Shown here one piece after another: positions 20,706 through 27,755 of a stretch of DNA of 64,000 nucleotides. The first letter of the stretch is position 1, and each line of letters starts with the position of its first letter. A program made the translations under genes and the position numbers. This stretch comes from Marinifilum sp. D737 (lineage in GTDB: Bacteria; Bacteroidota; Bacteroidia; Bacteroidales; Marinifilaceae): positions 434,001 to 498,000 of the forward strand of contig NZ_JANQCD010000001.1 in NCBI RefSeq assembly GCF_026672275.1. Reading direction: 5' to 3'. Under the pieces are notes generated by a model, which was not told where the DNA came from, made no database searches, and saw nothing but the letters and a program-made list of their open reading frames with translations.

Positions 20706-22058
20706 ATGCGCAATATTTTATATCTACTATGCTGTTTAAGTTTTGTACTTACAATTTTCTCATGCGATAATGAAGATGGATTAAATACTGATCCTAATTT
20801 TCGTGTCAGTTTTTCAGTAGATACATTAAAATTTGATACACTTCTTACAGCACTTGGATCAACTACCCAGCAGTTTAAGGTTTATAACAAATCATCAAAA
20901 AAAGTAAATCTGCAAGAGATTTATTTGCAAGATGAAAATTCACCATATCGGCTTAATGTAAATGGAACAGCTGAAGAAAGATTTGCAAATGTCGAAATTG
21001 GTGCGAATGATAGTCTTTTCGTATTTGTGGAGGTGGACTTAAGGCCAAAAGATTCTGATGAAGCAATTTTATTGGAAGATATGTTGGTGTTTAATGTGAA
21101 TAATAACCTTCAAGGGATAATTTTGAGCACCTGGAGCCAGGATGTAGTCTTAATTGAGGAAGATATAGTCAGTTCTCAAAATTGGACGGGAAAACGCCCC
21201 TATTTGCTTAATAAGCAAATTTCAGTTTTGGAGAATGCAGAGCTAATATTGGAAGAAGGAACTACTGTATATTTTGGAAAGAATGGAGGCATAGATATAG
21301 AAGGAAACATTAAAGCAGCAGGGACTTTCGAAAAACCGATTTATTTTGGCAGTTCGAGATTGGAAGAATTGTATGAAAATGTGCCAGGCCAATGGAATGG
21401 AATTCACATTCATGAAAGTAGTAAATCAAACCAATTGAGCCACTTTATTCTGGAAGATGGCATTAATGGTATTCATTGTACCGGGAATAATGGAGAATTA
21501 CAATTGGAATATGGTGTAATCAGAAACTTTACTGAAAATGGAATAGCCATTTCAAATGCGAGTCTGCAAGCCCACGATTTGTTGTTGGTAAATTGTGGCG
21601 ACGAATGTTTAAAAATTGAGAATGGCAATCTTAACTTGTTTCATTCGACAATTTACAATGCCTGGAATTTTGATATAAGAACGGTGCCAAATGTTCAGCT
21701 TGTAAACTCTTCGACACATACGTCTAATATTGCCAATTGCATTGTATGGGGAACTCATAGCAACGAATTTATTATTGATAATATATCAGGACTAAAAATA
21801 GAAAATACACTCTTAAAACTAAGTAGAACGCTTCAGGATGAATATGCCTCGATATTCTCAGACTGCATTTTCAATGAGAATCCCGATTTTACCTCTATTG
21901 AAGAAAGAAATTATACGCTTAGTGAAACCTCTCCATGTATAAATACTGGGAAACTTGAGATTGGAACGGAGTATCCAAAAGATCTTCTGAATAACTCAAG
22001 AACTGCAGATTCAACTCCTGATATGGGAGCTTTTGAGTTTAAGGATACTGAGAAATGA
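20706..22058 (+). CDS. Beta-helix lipoprotein
   Basis: A 450-residue predicted lipoprotein: hydrophobic signal (about 3-17) and lipobox with the acceptor Cys in IFSCDN (residue 20). An N-terminal beta-sandwich-like part (about 30-150) precedes a right-handed parallel beta-helix region (about 160-400) with repeated short strands such as DIEGNIKAAGTFEKPIYFG and a C-terminal SETSPCINTGK...PDMGAFEF closing motif that is common in Bacteroidota beta-helix (polysaccharide-lyase-like fold) proteins. No catalytic residues can be pointed out, so binding or structural roles are equally possible. The stop overlaps the start of the nuclease gene by 4 bases (ATGA), so the two are translationally coupled. 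Confidence 0.8.
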   Translation: MRNILYLLCCLSFVLTIFSCDNEDGLNTDPNFRVSFSVDTLKFDTLLTALGSTTQQFKVYNKSSKKVNLQEIYLQDENSPYRLNVNGTAEERFANVEIGANDSLFVFVEVDLRPKDSDEAILLEDMLVFNVNNNLQGIILSTWSQDVVLIEEDIVSSQNWTGKRPYLLNKQISVLENAELILEEGTTVYFGKNGGIDIEGNIKAAGTFEKPIYFGSSRLEELYENVPGQWNGIHIHESSKSNQLSHFILEDGINGIHCTGNNGELQLEYGVIRNFTENGIAISNASLQAHDLLLVNCGDECLKIENGNLNLFHSTIYNAWNFDIRTVPNVQLVNSSTHTSNIANCIVWGTHSNEFIIDNISGLKIENTLLKLSRTLQDEYASIFSDCIFNENPDFTSIEERNYTLSETSPCINTGKLEIGTEYPKDLLNNSRTADSTPDMGAFEFKDTEK

Positions 22059-23107
22059 AACGAACTTACCTTGCCATTTTTCTGTTTCTAATGGGTTTTT
22101 ATAGCTCTGCGCAATCTATTTTGGAAGGAAGGGAAGAGAGCGAACGTGGTGATTTTAGAGCAATGTTTTACAATGTTGAAAATTGCTTTGATTGTTTTGA
22201 TGATAGTTTAAAACTGGATAATGAGTTTTTGTCTGATGGAGTAAGACATTGGAATTGGGAAAAATATCGACAGAAAGTTAATAAAATATCAAAAGTAATA
22301 ATGGCCGCTGGTGGATGGGAGTTTCCTGATATTATAGGCTTGTGCGAAATTGAAAATCGTTTTGTACTCGATGGTATTTTTAAATTCGGTCATTTGAATC
22401 AAATAGATTACCGTATTATTCACAGAGAATCACCTGATAGAAGAGGGATTGATGTTGCTTTGATGTATCAACCTGAAGTATTTCAACCCATAGATACTTT
22501 CTTTATCCAATTGGTTTACAAAGGAGAAAAAGTATCAACTACTCGCGAGATTTTGTACGTTAAAGCAAAATTACACAGTAGCGATACATTGCATGTTTTT
22601 GTAAATCATTGGCCATCGCGTTGGGGAGGACAGCTTGAATCGGAGCACAAACGTATTAGTGCTGCAAAATTAGTAAGACATAAAGTAGATTCAATTTATT
22701 TGCAATCGCCAAATGCAAATATTCTTATCATGGGTGATTTTAATGATTATCCAGAGAATAAATCCATAAAAAATACTTTGAGAGCCTATAAAATTGCTGA
22801 TGAAATTAAAGATCAGCAATTGTATAATTTAGCAAGTGTTTTTGTGAAGAATGGAAGTATTGGCAGTCATAAATACCAAGGAAAGTGGGGAATGCTCGAT
22901 CAGTTTATTGTTTCGGGATCATTGATGAATAAATCTGCTATTTTGTACTGCAATAAAGATGGAATGAGTGTATTTGCACCCGATTTTTTATTGGAAAAAG
23001 ATGAAACTTATTTTGGGCTAAAACCTTACCGAACGTTTGCAGGATACAAGTACCATGGAGGCTTTAGCGATCATTTACCAATAATTATTGATTTCTGGCG
23101 AAAGTAA
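22055..23107 (+). CDS. Secreted endonuclease/exonuclease/phosphatase (EEP) family protein
   Basis: A 350-residue enzyme with a cleavable signal peptide (FYSSAQS, cleavage near residue 20). EEP-fold metal-dependent phosphoesterase motifs are all present: YNVEN near residue 39 (Asn metal/phosphate ligand), GLCEIEN near 97 (Glu metal ligand), NHWPSRWGG near 186 (catalytic His), MGDFND near 226 (Asp/Asn) and SDHLP near 340 (Asp-His pair). Members hydrolyse phosphodiesters in DNA, RNA or phospholipids; the substrate cannot be set from sequence. Export points to extracellular or periplasmic nucleic acid or lipid turnover. Coupled to the upstream beta-helix lipoprotein by a 4-base overlap. Confidence 0.88.
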   Translation: MKRTYLAIFLFLMGFYSSAQSILEGREESERGDFRAMFYNVENCFDCFDDSLKLDNEFLSDGVRHWNWEKYRQKVNKISKVIMAAGGWEFPDIIGLCEIENRFVLDGIFKFGHLNQIDYRIIHRESPDRRGIDVALMYQPEVFQPIDTFFIQLVYKGEKVSTTREILYVKAKLHSSDTLHVFVNHWPSRWGGQLESEHKRISAAKLVRHKVDSIYLQSPNANILIMGDFNDYPENKSIKNTLRAYKIADEIKDQQLYNLASVFVKNGSIGSHKYQGKWGMLDQFIVSGSLMNKSAILYCNKDGMSVFAPDFLLEKDETYFGLKPYRTFAGYKYHGGFSDHLPIIIDFWRK

Positions 23108-23177
23108 AAACTTGCTATCGCAAACAATTGAACCTAGCTTTTGGGATAAATTTCTATCTGAAGATATGGAGTATAAA

Positions 23178-23208
23178 AAATGGCGATAATATGAAATCAT
23201 CGCCATTT
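23178..23208. terminator. Bidirectional terminator-like hairpin between convergent genes
   Basis: The 10-bp stem AAATGGCGAT / ATCGCCATTT has an 11-base loop and A/T-rich flanks on both sides. It lies between the stops of the EEP nuclease (+) and the hydrogenase (-). Confidence 0.7.
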
Positions 23209-23218
23209 ATGAGTTTAT

Positions 23219-24673
23219 TTAATCATCTAAACTTTCAATCAAAGCTGCAAGATTTTTTTCGTAAAGTTTGCTTCCTGTTTTTGGATCAAAGTTAGAACTT
23301 GGTCCGGCAATACAGCCACCTTCACAAGCCATTACTTCAACAAAGTTTCCGCTGGTTTTACCCGTTTTGCCAAACGCTTTTAGCATTTTAATCTTTTTCT
23401 TATCCAAACCATTTACAATTACTGGTTTGATATTAACGTAAGGCTTAACTTCAAGAACCGATTGAGCGACACCACCGCTGGCAGCATAAGCTCTACCGTG
23501 ATTCAAAATACTTTTATCCAAAAGTAAAGGTTCTTCTTTGCTAATTTCAATATTCCAACCATGAAATAGAGCTGAAAGTTCTTCGAATGTCATTACGTAA
23601 TCAACATTAGGATCTTTCATTCCTTCACGACGCTTAGCGATACAAGGACCTATAAATACAATCTTTGCATTAGGATATTTTTCTCTTGCAATTTCAGCTG
23701 CATAGTACATCGGACTCTTGGTTTCCGAAACATATTTCTGAATTTCAGGAATATGCTTTTCAGTTGCTGAAACATATGCCGGACAACAAGAAGTAGTCAT
23801 AAATGGAGCTTTGTCTTCCAAGCGTTCCAATAACTCATCAGCTTCTCTTTCGGTGGTTACATTTGCACCTTTTGCAACTTCAATTACATCACAAAATCCT
23901 AATTGTTTTATAGCACCTAATACGGTATCTGTAGTCGATTTGAATTGACCAATAACGGCAGGAGCAACAATTGCAATGGTTTCTGTTTCTTCATCCTTTA
24001 TGGATTTCATTACATCCACAATTTGTGAATTCTCCATAATCGATCCGAATGGACAAGCCGTAATACACTTACCACAATCAATACATTTGTCTTCATCGAT
24101 TTGTTCAATACCATACTGATCTTTGGAAATTGCACCAACAGGACAAGCATTTTCGCATGGAACTGGCATGAATATAATAGAGTGATAAGGACACACGTTC
24201 ATACAAATACCGCAGTTGATACATGTTTTAGGATCGATTTGTGCCTGACCATTTGCATTCCAGCTAATTGCACTTTTGGGACAGTTCATCATACATGGGT
24301 GTGCAACACAACCTTTACAAAGGTTGGTAACAATGTATGAGTTTTTTACACAGGAAGTACAAGCTTCATCAACAACAGTAAGGATTTTGTTGATTGGATT
24401 TTTTCTCTCTAAAGCTTCTGCTGCATATTCAGCAAGGGTTTTTAATTCATCGCGATCATCTTCCAAATCAAATCCCAAAAGAGGAATTAATTTTTCTTTA
24501 ATGATAACACGCTCTTTAAAGACACAGCATCTATCAAGATCTTGTTTTCTTCGAGGTGCCATTTCTAAAGGAATTCGATCTAATCCTTCATTAAATTTTC
24601 CTTCATTAAAAAGCTCTGCCATTTTCGATAACAGATCTCTTCTGATAATCATTGTATTATCAACGTAGGCCAT
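23219..24673 (-). CDS. Monomeric [FeFe] hydrogenase, probably group B
   Basis: A 484-residue cytoplasmic iron-sulfur enzyme for reversible proton reduction to H2. The first 100 residues are an unassigned helical region. Residues about 105-215 carry a Cys-rich segment and ferredoxin-type 4Fe-4S motifs (CINCGICMNVCP, CIDCGKCITACP). The H-cluster domain has L1 TSCCPAY (294-300), L2 GPCIAK (342-347) and L3 MACEGGC (about 447-453). In group A enzymes L1 is TSCCPGW and L3 MACPGGC, so the Ala after Pro and the Glu in L3 point to group B, known from Bacteroides and clostridia. Redox partner is probably ferredoxin. No HydE/F/G maturase or partner subunit is in the window. Single-gene unit; the next gene downstream is convergent. 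Confidence 0.9.
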   Translation of the reverse strand: MAYVDNTMIIRRDLLSKMAELFNEGKFNEGLDRIPLEMAPRRKQDLDRCCVFKERVIIKEKLIPLLGFDLEDDRDELKTLAEYAAEALERKNPINKILTVVDEACTSCVKNSYIVTNLCKGCVAHPCMMNCPKSAISWNANGQAQIDPKTCINCGICMNVCPYHSIIFMPVPCENACPVGAISKDQYGIEQIDEDKCIDCGKCITACPFGSIMENSQIVDVMKSIKDEETETIAIVAPAVIGQFKSTTDTVLGAIKQLGFCDVIEVAKGANVTTEREADELLERLEDKAPFMTTSCCPAYVSATEKHIPEIQKYVSETKSPMYYAAEIAREKYPNAKIVFIGPCIAKRREGMKDPNVDYVMTFEELSALFHGWNIEISKEEPLLLDKSILNHGRAYAASGGVAQSVLEVKPYVNIKPVIVNGLDKKKIKMLKAFGKTGKTSGNFVEVMACEGGCIAGPSSNFDPKTGSKLYEKNLAALIESLDD

Positions 24674-24779
24674 TGGGTGTATAATTATAAATAGTGAGAT
24701 TGCTTAATTTCCGCAAAAGTAGATATTGTGTCGAGTCTATTTAGTGCTGTTTAACAAACTGGAATAGGTTTTATAACAG

Positions 24780-24809
24780 TAAAAAAAAGTCCGGAATTAT
24801 TTCCGAACT
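24780..24809 (-). terminator. Terminator of the CCA-adding enzyme gene
   Basis: On the minus strand an AGTTCGGAA / TTCCGGACT stem is followed by eight T. The stem overlaps the stop codon of the gene ending at 24808. Confidence 0.85.
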
Positions 24810-26229
24810 AATTATTCTTTTTTTTGCCAATAGGTTCAAGCCCTAGTTCTTTTCCTTTTTTAATCATGTATTCATAGGCTGCTTCTCTTTCATTTGGAAT
24901 AATTCCATCAAGAATAGCATCTTTTATTGCCACTTTTATATCGCCAATGGTTTTACATGGTGATAAATTAAAAGTGTCGATTATCTCTTGCCCATCAATT
25001 GGAGGTTGAAAATTTCTAATTGCATCTTTTTCTTCAACCTCTTTTAGCTTTTTGCGAACCAGTTGGAAGTTGTCGAGGAATCGTTTTACCTTTTCTTCAT
25101 TTTTAGATGTGATATCAGCTTCGCACAATTTCATTAGGTCATCAATGTCATCACCTGCATCAAAAAGTAATCTTCGAACAGCAGAGTCGGTTACTACTTC
25201 TTGTGCCAATACAATTGGTCTCATGTGCAGCAATACCATCTTTTGAACAAATTTCATCTTTTCATTTAAGGGCAATTTCATATTCTTGAAAATACGAGGG
25301 ACCATTTTTTCGCCAACAAAATTGTGAGCGTGGAAAGTCCAACCTATTCCTTTCACAAATTTTTTGGTGTTAGGTTTGGCAATATCGTGCAACAGTGCCG
25401 ACCAGCGAAGCCATAAATTATCAGAGTATGGTACCAATTGATCTAAAACCTCAAGGGTATGATAGAAATTGTCTTTATGGCTAATTCCGTTTCTGGTTTC
25501 TCTGCCTTTCAATCTTTGAAACTCTGGGAATATAATTTTCAATAAACCACATTCTTCAAGCAATTTAAAACCGATTGAAGGTTTTGCCGACATCACAATT
25601 TTATTCAGCTCCTCAATAATTCGCTCCTTGGAAATGATATGGATTCTCTCCTTATTTTCTTTGATGGCATTGAAAGTGACATCAGAAATTTTAAAGTTTA
25701 ATTGTGTTGCAAAACGAATTGCGCGCATCATTCTTAAAGGATCATCAGAGAAAGTAATCATTGGATCCATTGGTGTTTTAATGATTTGGCTATTCAAATC
25801 ATCAATGCCTCCAAAAGGATCCAGGAGTTCTCCAAAATTGTCTTTGTGCAGACTTAATGCAAGAGCATTAATGGTAAAATCTCTTCTTTTCTGGTCATCC
25901 TCTAAACTGCCATTTTCAACAATTGGTTTTCTTGAGTTTCTATTGTATGATTCTTTTCTGGCACCTACAAATTCAATTTCAAGATCTTTATACTTGAGCA
26001 TGGCTGTTCCAAAATTCTTAAAAATGGAAACTTTAGGCTTACCAGCTTTGGCAGCAACCTTTTGTGCCAAATCGATACCGCTGCCTATTACAACAATATC
26101 AATATCTTTTGAACCGCGTTTTAAGAAAATATCTCTTACAAAGCCTCCAATAACATAGCTTTCAAGCTTTTCTTCAGTTACAATTTCTGATATAATTGAA
26201 AATATAGGATGTTTTAAATGTTCTTTCAC
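24808..26229 (-). CDS. cca: CCA tRNA nucleotidyltransferase with HD domain
   Basis: A 473-residue enzyme that adds or repairs the 3' CCA end of tRNAs, needed here because the tRNA genes at 60270 and 61340 do not encode CCA. The class II nucleotidyltransferase head has GGFVRD (near residue 27), the metal-binding DID in KDIDIVV, and RRDFTINALA (near 115). The RNA-binding neck/body domain follows (RIHIISKERIIEELNKI near 195). An HD-type phosphohydrolase domain is present, with HTLEVL and LLHDIAKP (near 258-285). This PolyA-polymerase/HD layout is common in Bacteroidota. Monocistronic, divergent from the thioredoxin gene. Confidence 0.93.
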   Translation of the reverse strand: MKEHLKHPIFSIISEIVTEEKLESYVIGGFVRDIFLKRGSKDIDIVVIGSGIDLAQKVAAKAGKPKVSIFKNFGTAMLKYKDLEIEFVGARKESYNRNSRKPIVENGSLEDDQKRRDFTINALALSLHKDNFGELLDPFGGIDDLNSQIIKTPMDPMITFSDDPLRMMRAIRFATQLNFKISDVTFNAIKENKERIHIISKERIIEELNKIVMSAKPSIGFKLLEECGLLKIIFPEFQRLKGRETRNGISHKDNFYHTLEVLDQLVPYSDNLWLRWSALLHDIAKPNTKKFVKGIGWTFHAHNFVGEKMVPRIFKNMKLPLNEKMKFVQKMVLLHMRPIVLAQEVVTDSAVRRLLFDAGDDIDDLMKLCEADITSKNEEKVKRFLDNFQLVRKKLKEVEEKDAIRNFQPPIDGQEIIDTFNLSPCKTIGDIKVAIKDAILDGIIPNEREAAYEYMIKKGKELGLEPIGKKKNN

Positions 26230-26433
26230 TTCTTAATGAGTCATGTAACCTGTAATCAGGTTGTTACAATATGCAGGTCTATGCATGACAGACCGACGGT
26301 TTAATTTCCTGACAAAATTACAATTAATTAAGGGGATTATGAAAATTCAGAGAAAAATTGACTTTGGTATGTTAATTGTTTGATAAAAATATATAGATTT
26401 GTATATATTTATAGTAATGAATTAATTTAGGCG

Positions 26434-26802
26434 TTGGTTATGGTAGAACATTTAACGAAAGAAACATTCAAAGAAAAAGTATTTGATTTCGAAAAAAATA
26501 AGGATTGGAAATTTGAAGGTAGTAAACCATGTTTGGTGGATTTTTATGCCGATTGGTGTGGACCTTGTAAAATGGTGGCTCCAATTTTAGATGAGTTGAA
26601 GGCAGAGTATGGAGATGCGCTGGACATTTATAAAATTGATACGGAAAAGGAGCAGGAACTTTCAGCAATGTTTGGTATTCAGAGTATTCCATCATTGCTA
26701 TTTATTCCGCAGGATGGTCAGCCGCAAATGGCACAAGGGGCTCTTTCAAAGGAAAATTTCAAACAAGCTTTTGCTGAAGTTTTAAAAGTGGATGCTAAAT
26801 AA
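26434..26802 (+). CDS. Thioredoxin family protein, cytoplasmic
   Basis: A 122-residue thioredoxin-fold protein with the active-site CGPC in FYADWCGPCKMVAP and the cis-proline segment SIPSLLF. No signal peptide, so it should reduce disulfides in the cytoplasm. Compared with classic TrxA (about 105 residues) it has an extra N-terminal extension (about 15 residues, KETFKEKVFDFEKNKDWKFE). The next gene encodes an exported paralogue sharing this extension and the MAQGALSK/P motif, so the pair arose by tandem duplication. Start taken at ATG 26440 or GTG/ATG just upstream; the reading MVMVEH leaves two possible starts six bases apart. Confidence 0.92.
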   Translation: MVMVEHLTKETFKEKVFDFEKNKDWKFEGSKPCLVDFYADWCGPCKMVAPILDELKAEYGDALDIYKIDTEKEQELSAMFGIQSIPSLLFIPQDGQPQMAQGALSKENFKQAFAEVLKVDAK

Positions 26803-26909
26803 TTGTTAATGGTCTTTTGTTTGACACAATTACAAGAAAATCCTTGTTAGTTTTAGAGCGATAATGAAATAGAAATAAAAGGTGTTTGCACCAGGAAAGG
26901 AAAGAGAAA

Positions 26910-27350
26910 ATGAAGAAATTACTAATGATATTGTTGGTGGCATTTATTGGAACCAGCAGTTTTGCTCAATCAAATTCGGAGGCTAAAGTAATTCATCTGG
27001 ATGATGATAGCTTTAAAGAAAAGGTATTTGATTACGAAAAGGGTGGTGATTGGAAATTTGAAGGAGATAAGCCGGTAATTGTTGATTTTTATGCCGATTG
27101 GTGTGGACCTTGTAGAAAAATTGCACCTGTCTTAAAAGAACTTCAAAAGGAATATGGTGATGCCATTCAGATTTACAAAGTAGATACAGATGATGCTCAA
27201 AAGGTATCAGCAGCATTTGGAATTAAAAGTATACCATCCTTGTTATTTGTGCCGATGAAAGGTAAGCCAACAATGGCACAAGGAGCTTTGCCAAAGGCCA
27301 CATTTGTAAAAGCAATTAATGACGTTTTGGGAGTGAAAGCACCAAATTGA
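26910..27350 (+). CDS. Thioredoxin family protein, exported
   Basis: A 146-residue thioredoxin (start ATG at 26910, preceded by a purine-rich AGGAAAGGAAAGAG; an upstream in-frame TTG at 26886 would spoil the signal peptide). The N-terminus MKKLLMILLVAFIGTSSFAQ is a cleavable signal, so the protein acts in the periplasm. Active site CGPC in FYADWCGPCRKIAP and cis-Pro SIPSLLF are intact. It is closely similar along its whole mature length to the cytoplasmic protein encoded 107 bases upstream. A strong terminator follows at 27451. Confidence 0.92.
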   Translation: MKKLLMILLVAFIGTSSFAQSNSEAKVIHLDDDSFKEKVFDYEKGGDWKFEGDKPVIVDFYADWCGPCRKIAPVLKELQKEYGDAIQIYKVDTDDAQKVSAAFGIKSIPSLLFVPMKGKPTMAQGALPKATFVKAINDVLGVKAPN

Positions 27351-27372
27351 TTATAGGTTAGAGTAGTTATAT

Positions 27373-27432
27373 AACCTGGGTTCAATTAAAAATAAGTGAA
27401 ACTGTGTATATATTTTAAATCGAATTCAGGTT
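27373..27432. repeat. Inverted-repeat element, short copy (family CCTGAGTTCGATT)
   Basis: A 60-base imperfect palindrome: AACCTGGGTTCAATTAAAAA at the left end, ATTTTAAATCGAATTCAGGTT at the right end split around a core containing ACTGTG. It shares both ends and the CTGTG core with the longer copy at 30245-30411 and looks like an internally deleted version of it. Confidence 0.65.
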
Positions 27433-27450
27433 AATAGTTTAGGTTTTGAA

Positions 27451-27475
27451 AGTCGGCTTTTTGCCGACTTTTTTG
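27451..27475 (+). terminator. Rho-independent terminator after the thioredoxins
   Basis: The stem AGTCGGC / GCCGACT has a five-base T-rich loop and is followed by six T. It separates the thioredoxin pair from the riboswitch-controlled operon. Confidence 0.92.
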
Positions 27476-27502
27476 TTTTTGCTAGTTTTCGGATTATCTT
27501 TG
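27473..27502 (+). promoter_or_regulatory. Promoter of the TPP-riboswitch operon
   Basis: TTG (27473-27475), a 19-base spacer and TATCTTTG (27495-27502) match the Bacteroidota TTG...TAnnTTTG promoter. Transcription would start just before the aptamer. Confidence 0.75.
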
Positions 27503-27505
27503 CGG

Positions 27506-27682
27506 CAAATCACAGTGGGGTGCCTTATATAAACAGGCTGAGATCATACCCTTATATCAATTGTGATAATAAATTTTCTTTTGGATACGAAGTTGTTTTT
27601 TAGGATAAACAAACTGAAAAGAAAATTAATTGTTTCCATTGATATCGAACCTGATCCGGGTAATGCCGGCGTAGGAAAATTG
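27506..27682 (+). ncRNA. TPP riboswitch (THI element)
   Basis: Conserved aptamer blocks are present in order: GGGGTGC (27517-27523), GGCTGAGA then TACCC (27537-27551), and the 3' core GAACCTGATCCGGGTAATGC followed by CGGCGTAGGA (27647-27675). P1 can form from CAAAT (27506) and ATTG (27679). Between the two halves is an unusually long P3 arm, including an 11-bp perfect helix (27572-27582 with 27617-27627), so the aptamer is about 177 nt rather than about 100. It precedes a thiamine-uptake operon and should repress it when TPP is plentiful. I could not identify a clear terminator, so the mechanism (translation or transcription) is open. Confidence 0.95.
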
Positions 27683-27755
27683 CGAGCTAACTTTTCGCCA
27701 ACCTGATCTTATACAACCTCATTGCAATATTTTATTAACGTTTAATTATTACACA

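Noticed and set aside
24101-26158. Plus-strand open frames over the hydrogenase and cca genes
   Set aside because: Shadows of the minus-strand coding regions, whose motifs are clear.
26228-26300. Hairpins between cca and the thioredoxin gene as a riboswitch
   Set aside because: Short stems (GTAACCTG region and GGTCT/AGACC) without conserved aptamer motifs that I know; orientation unclear.
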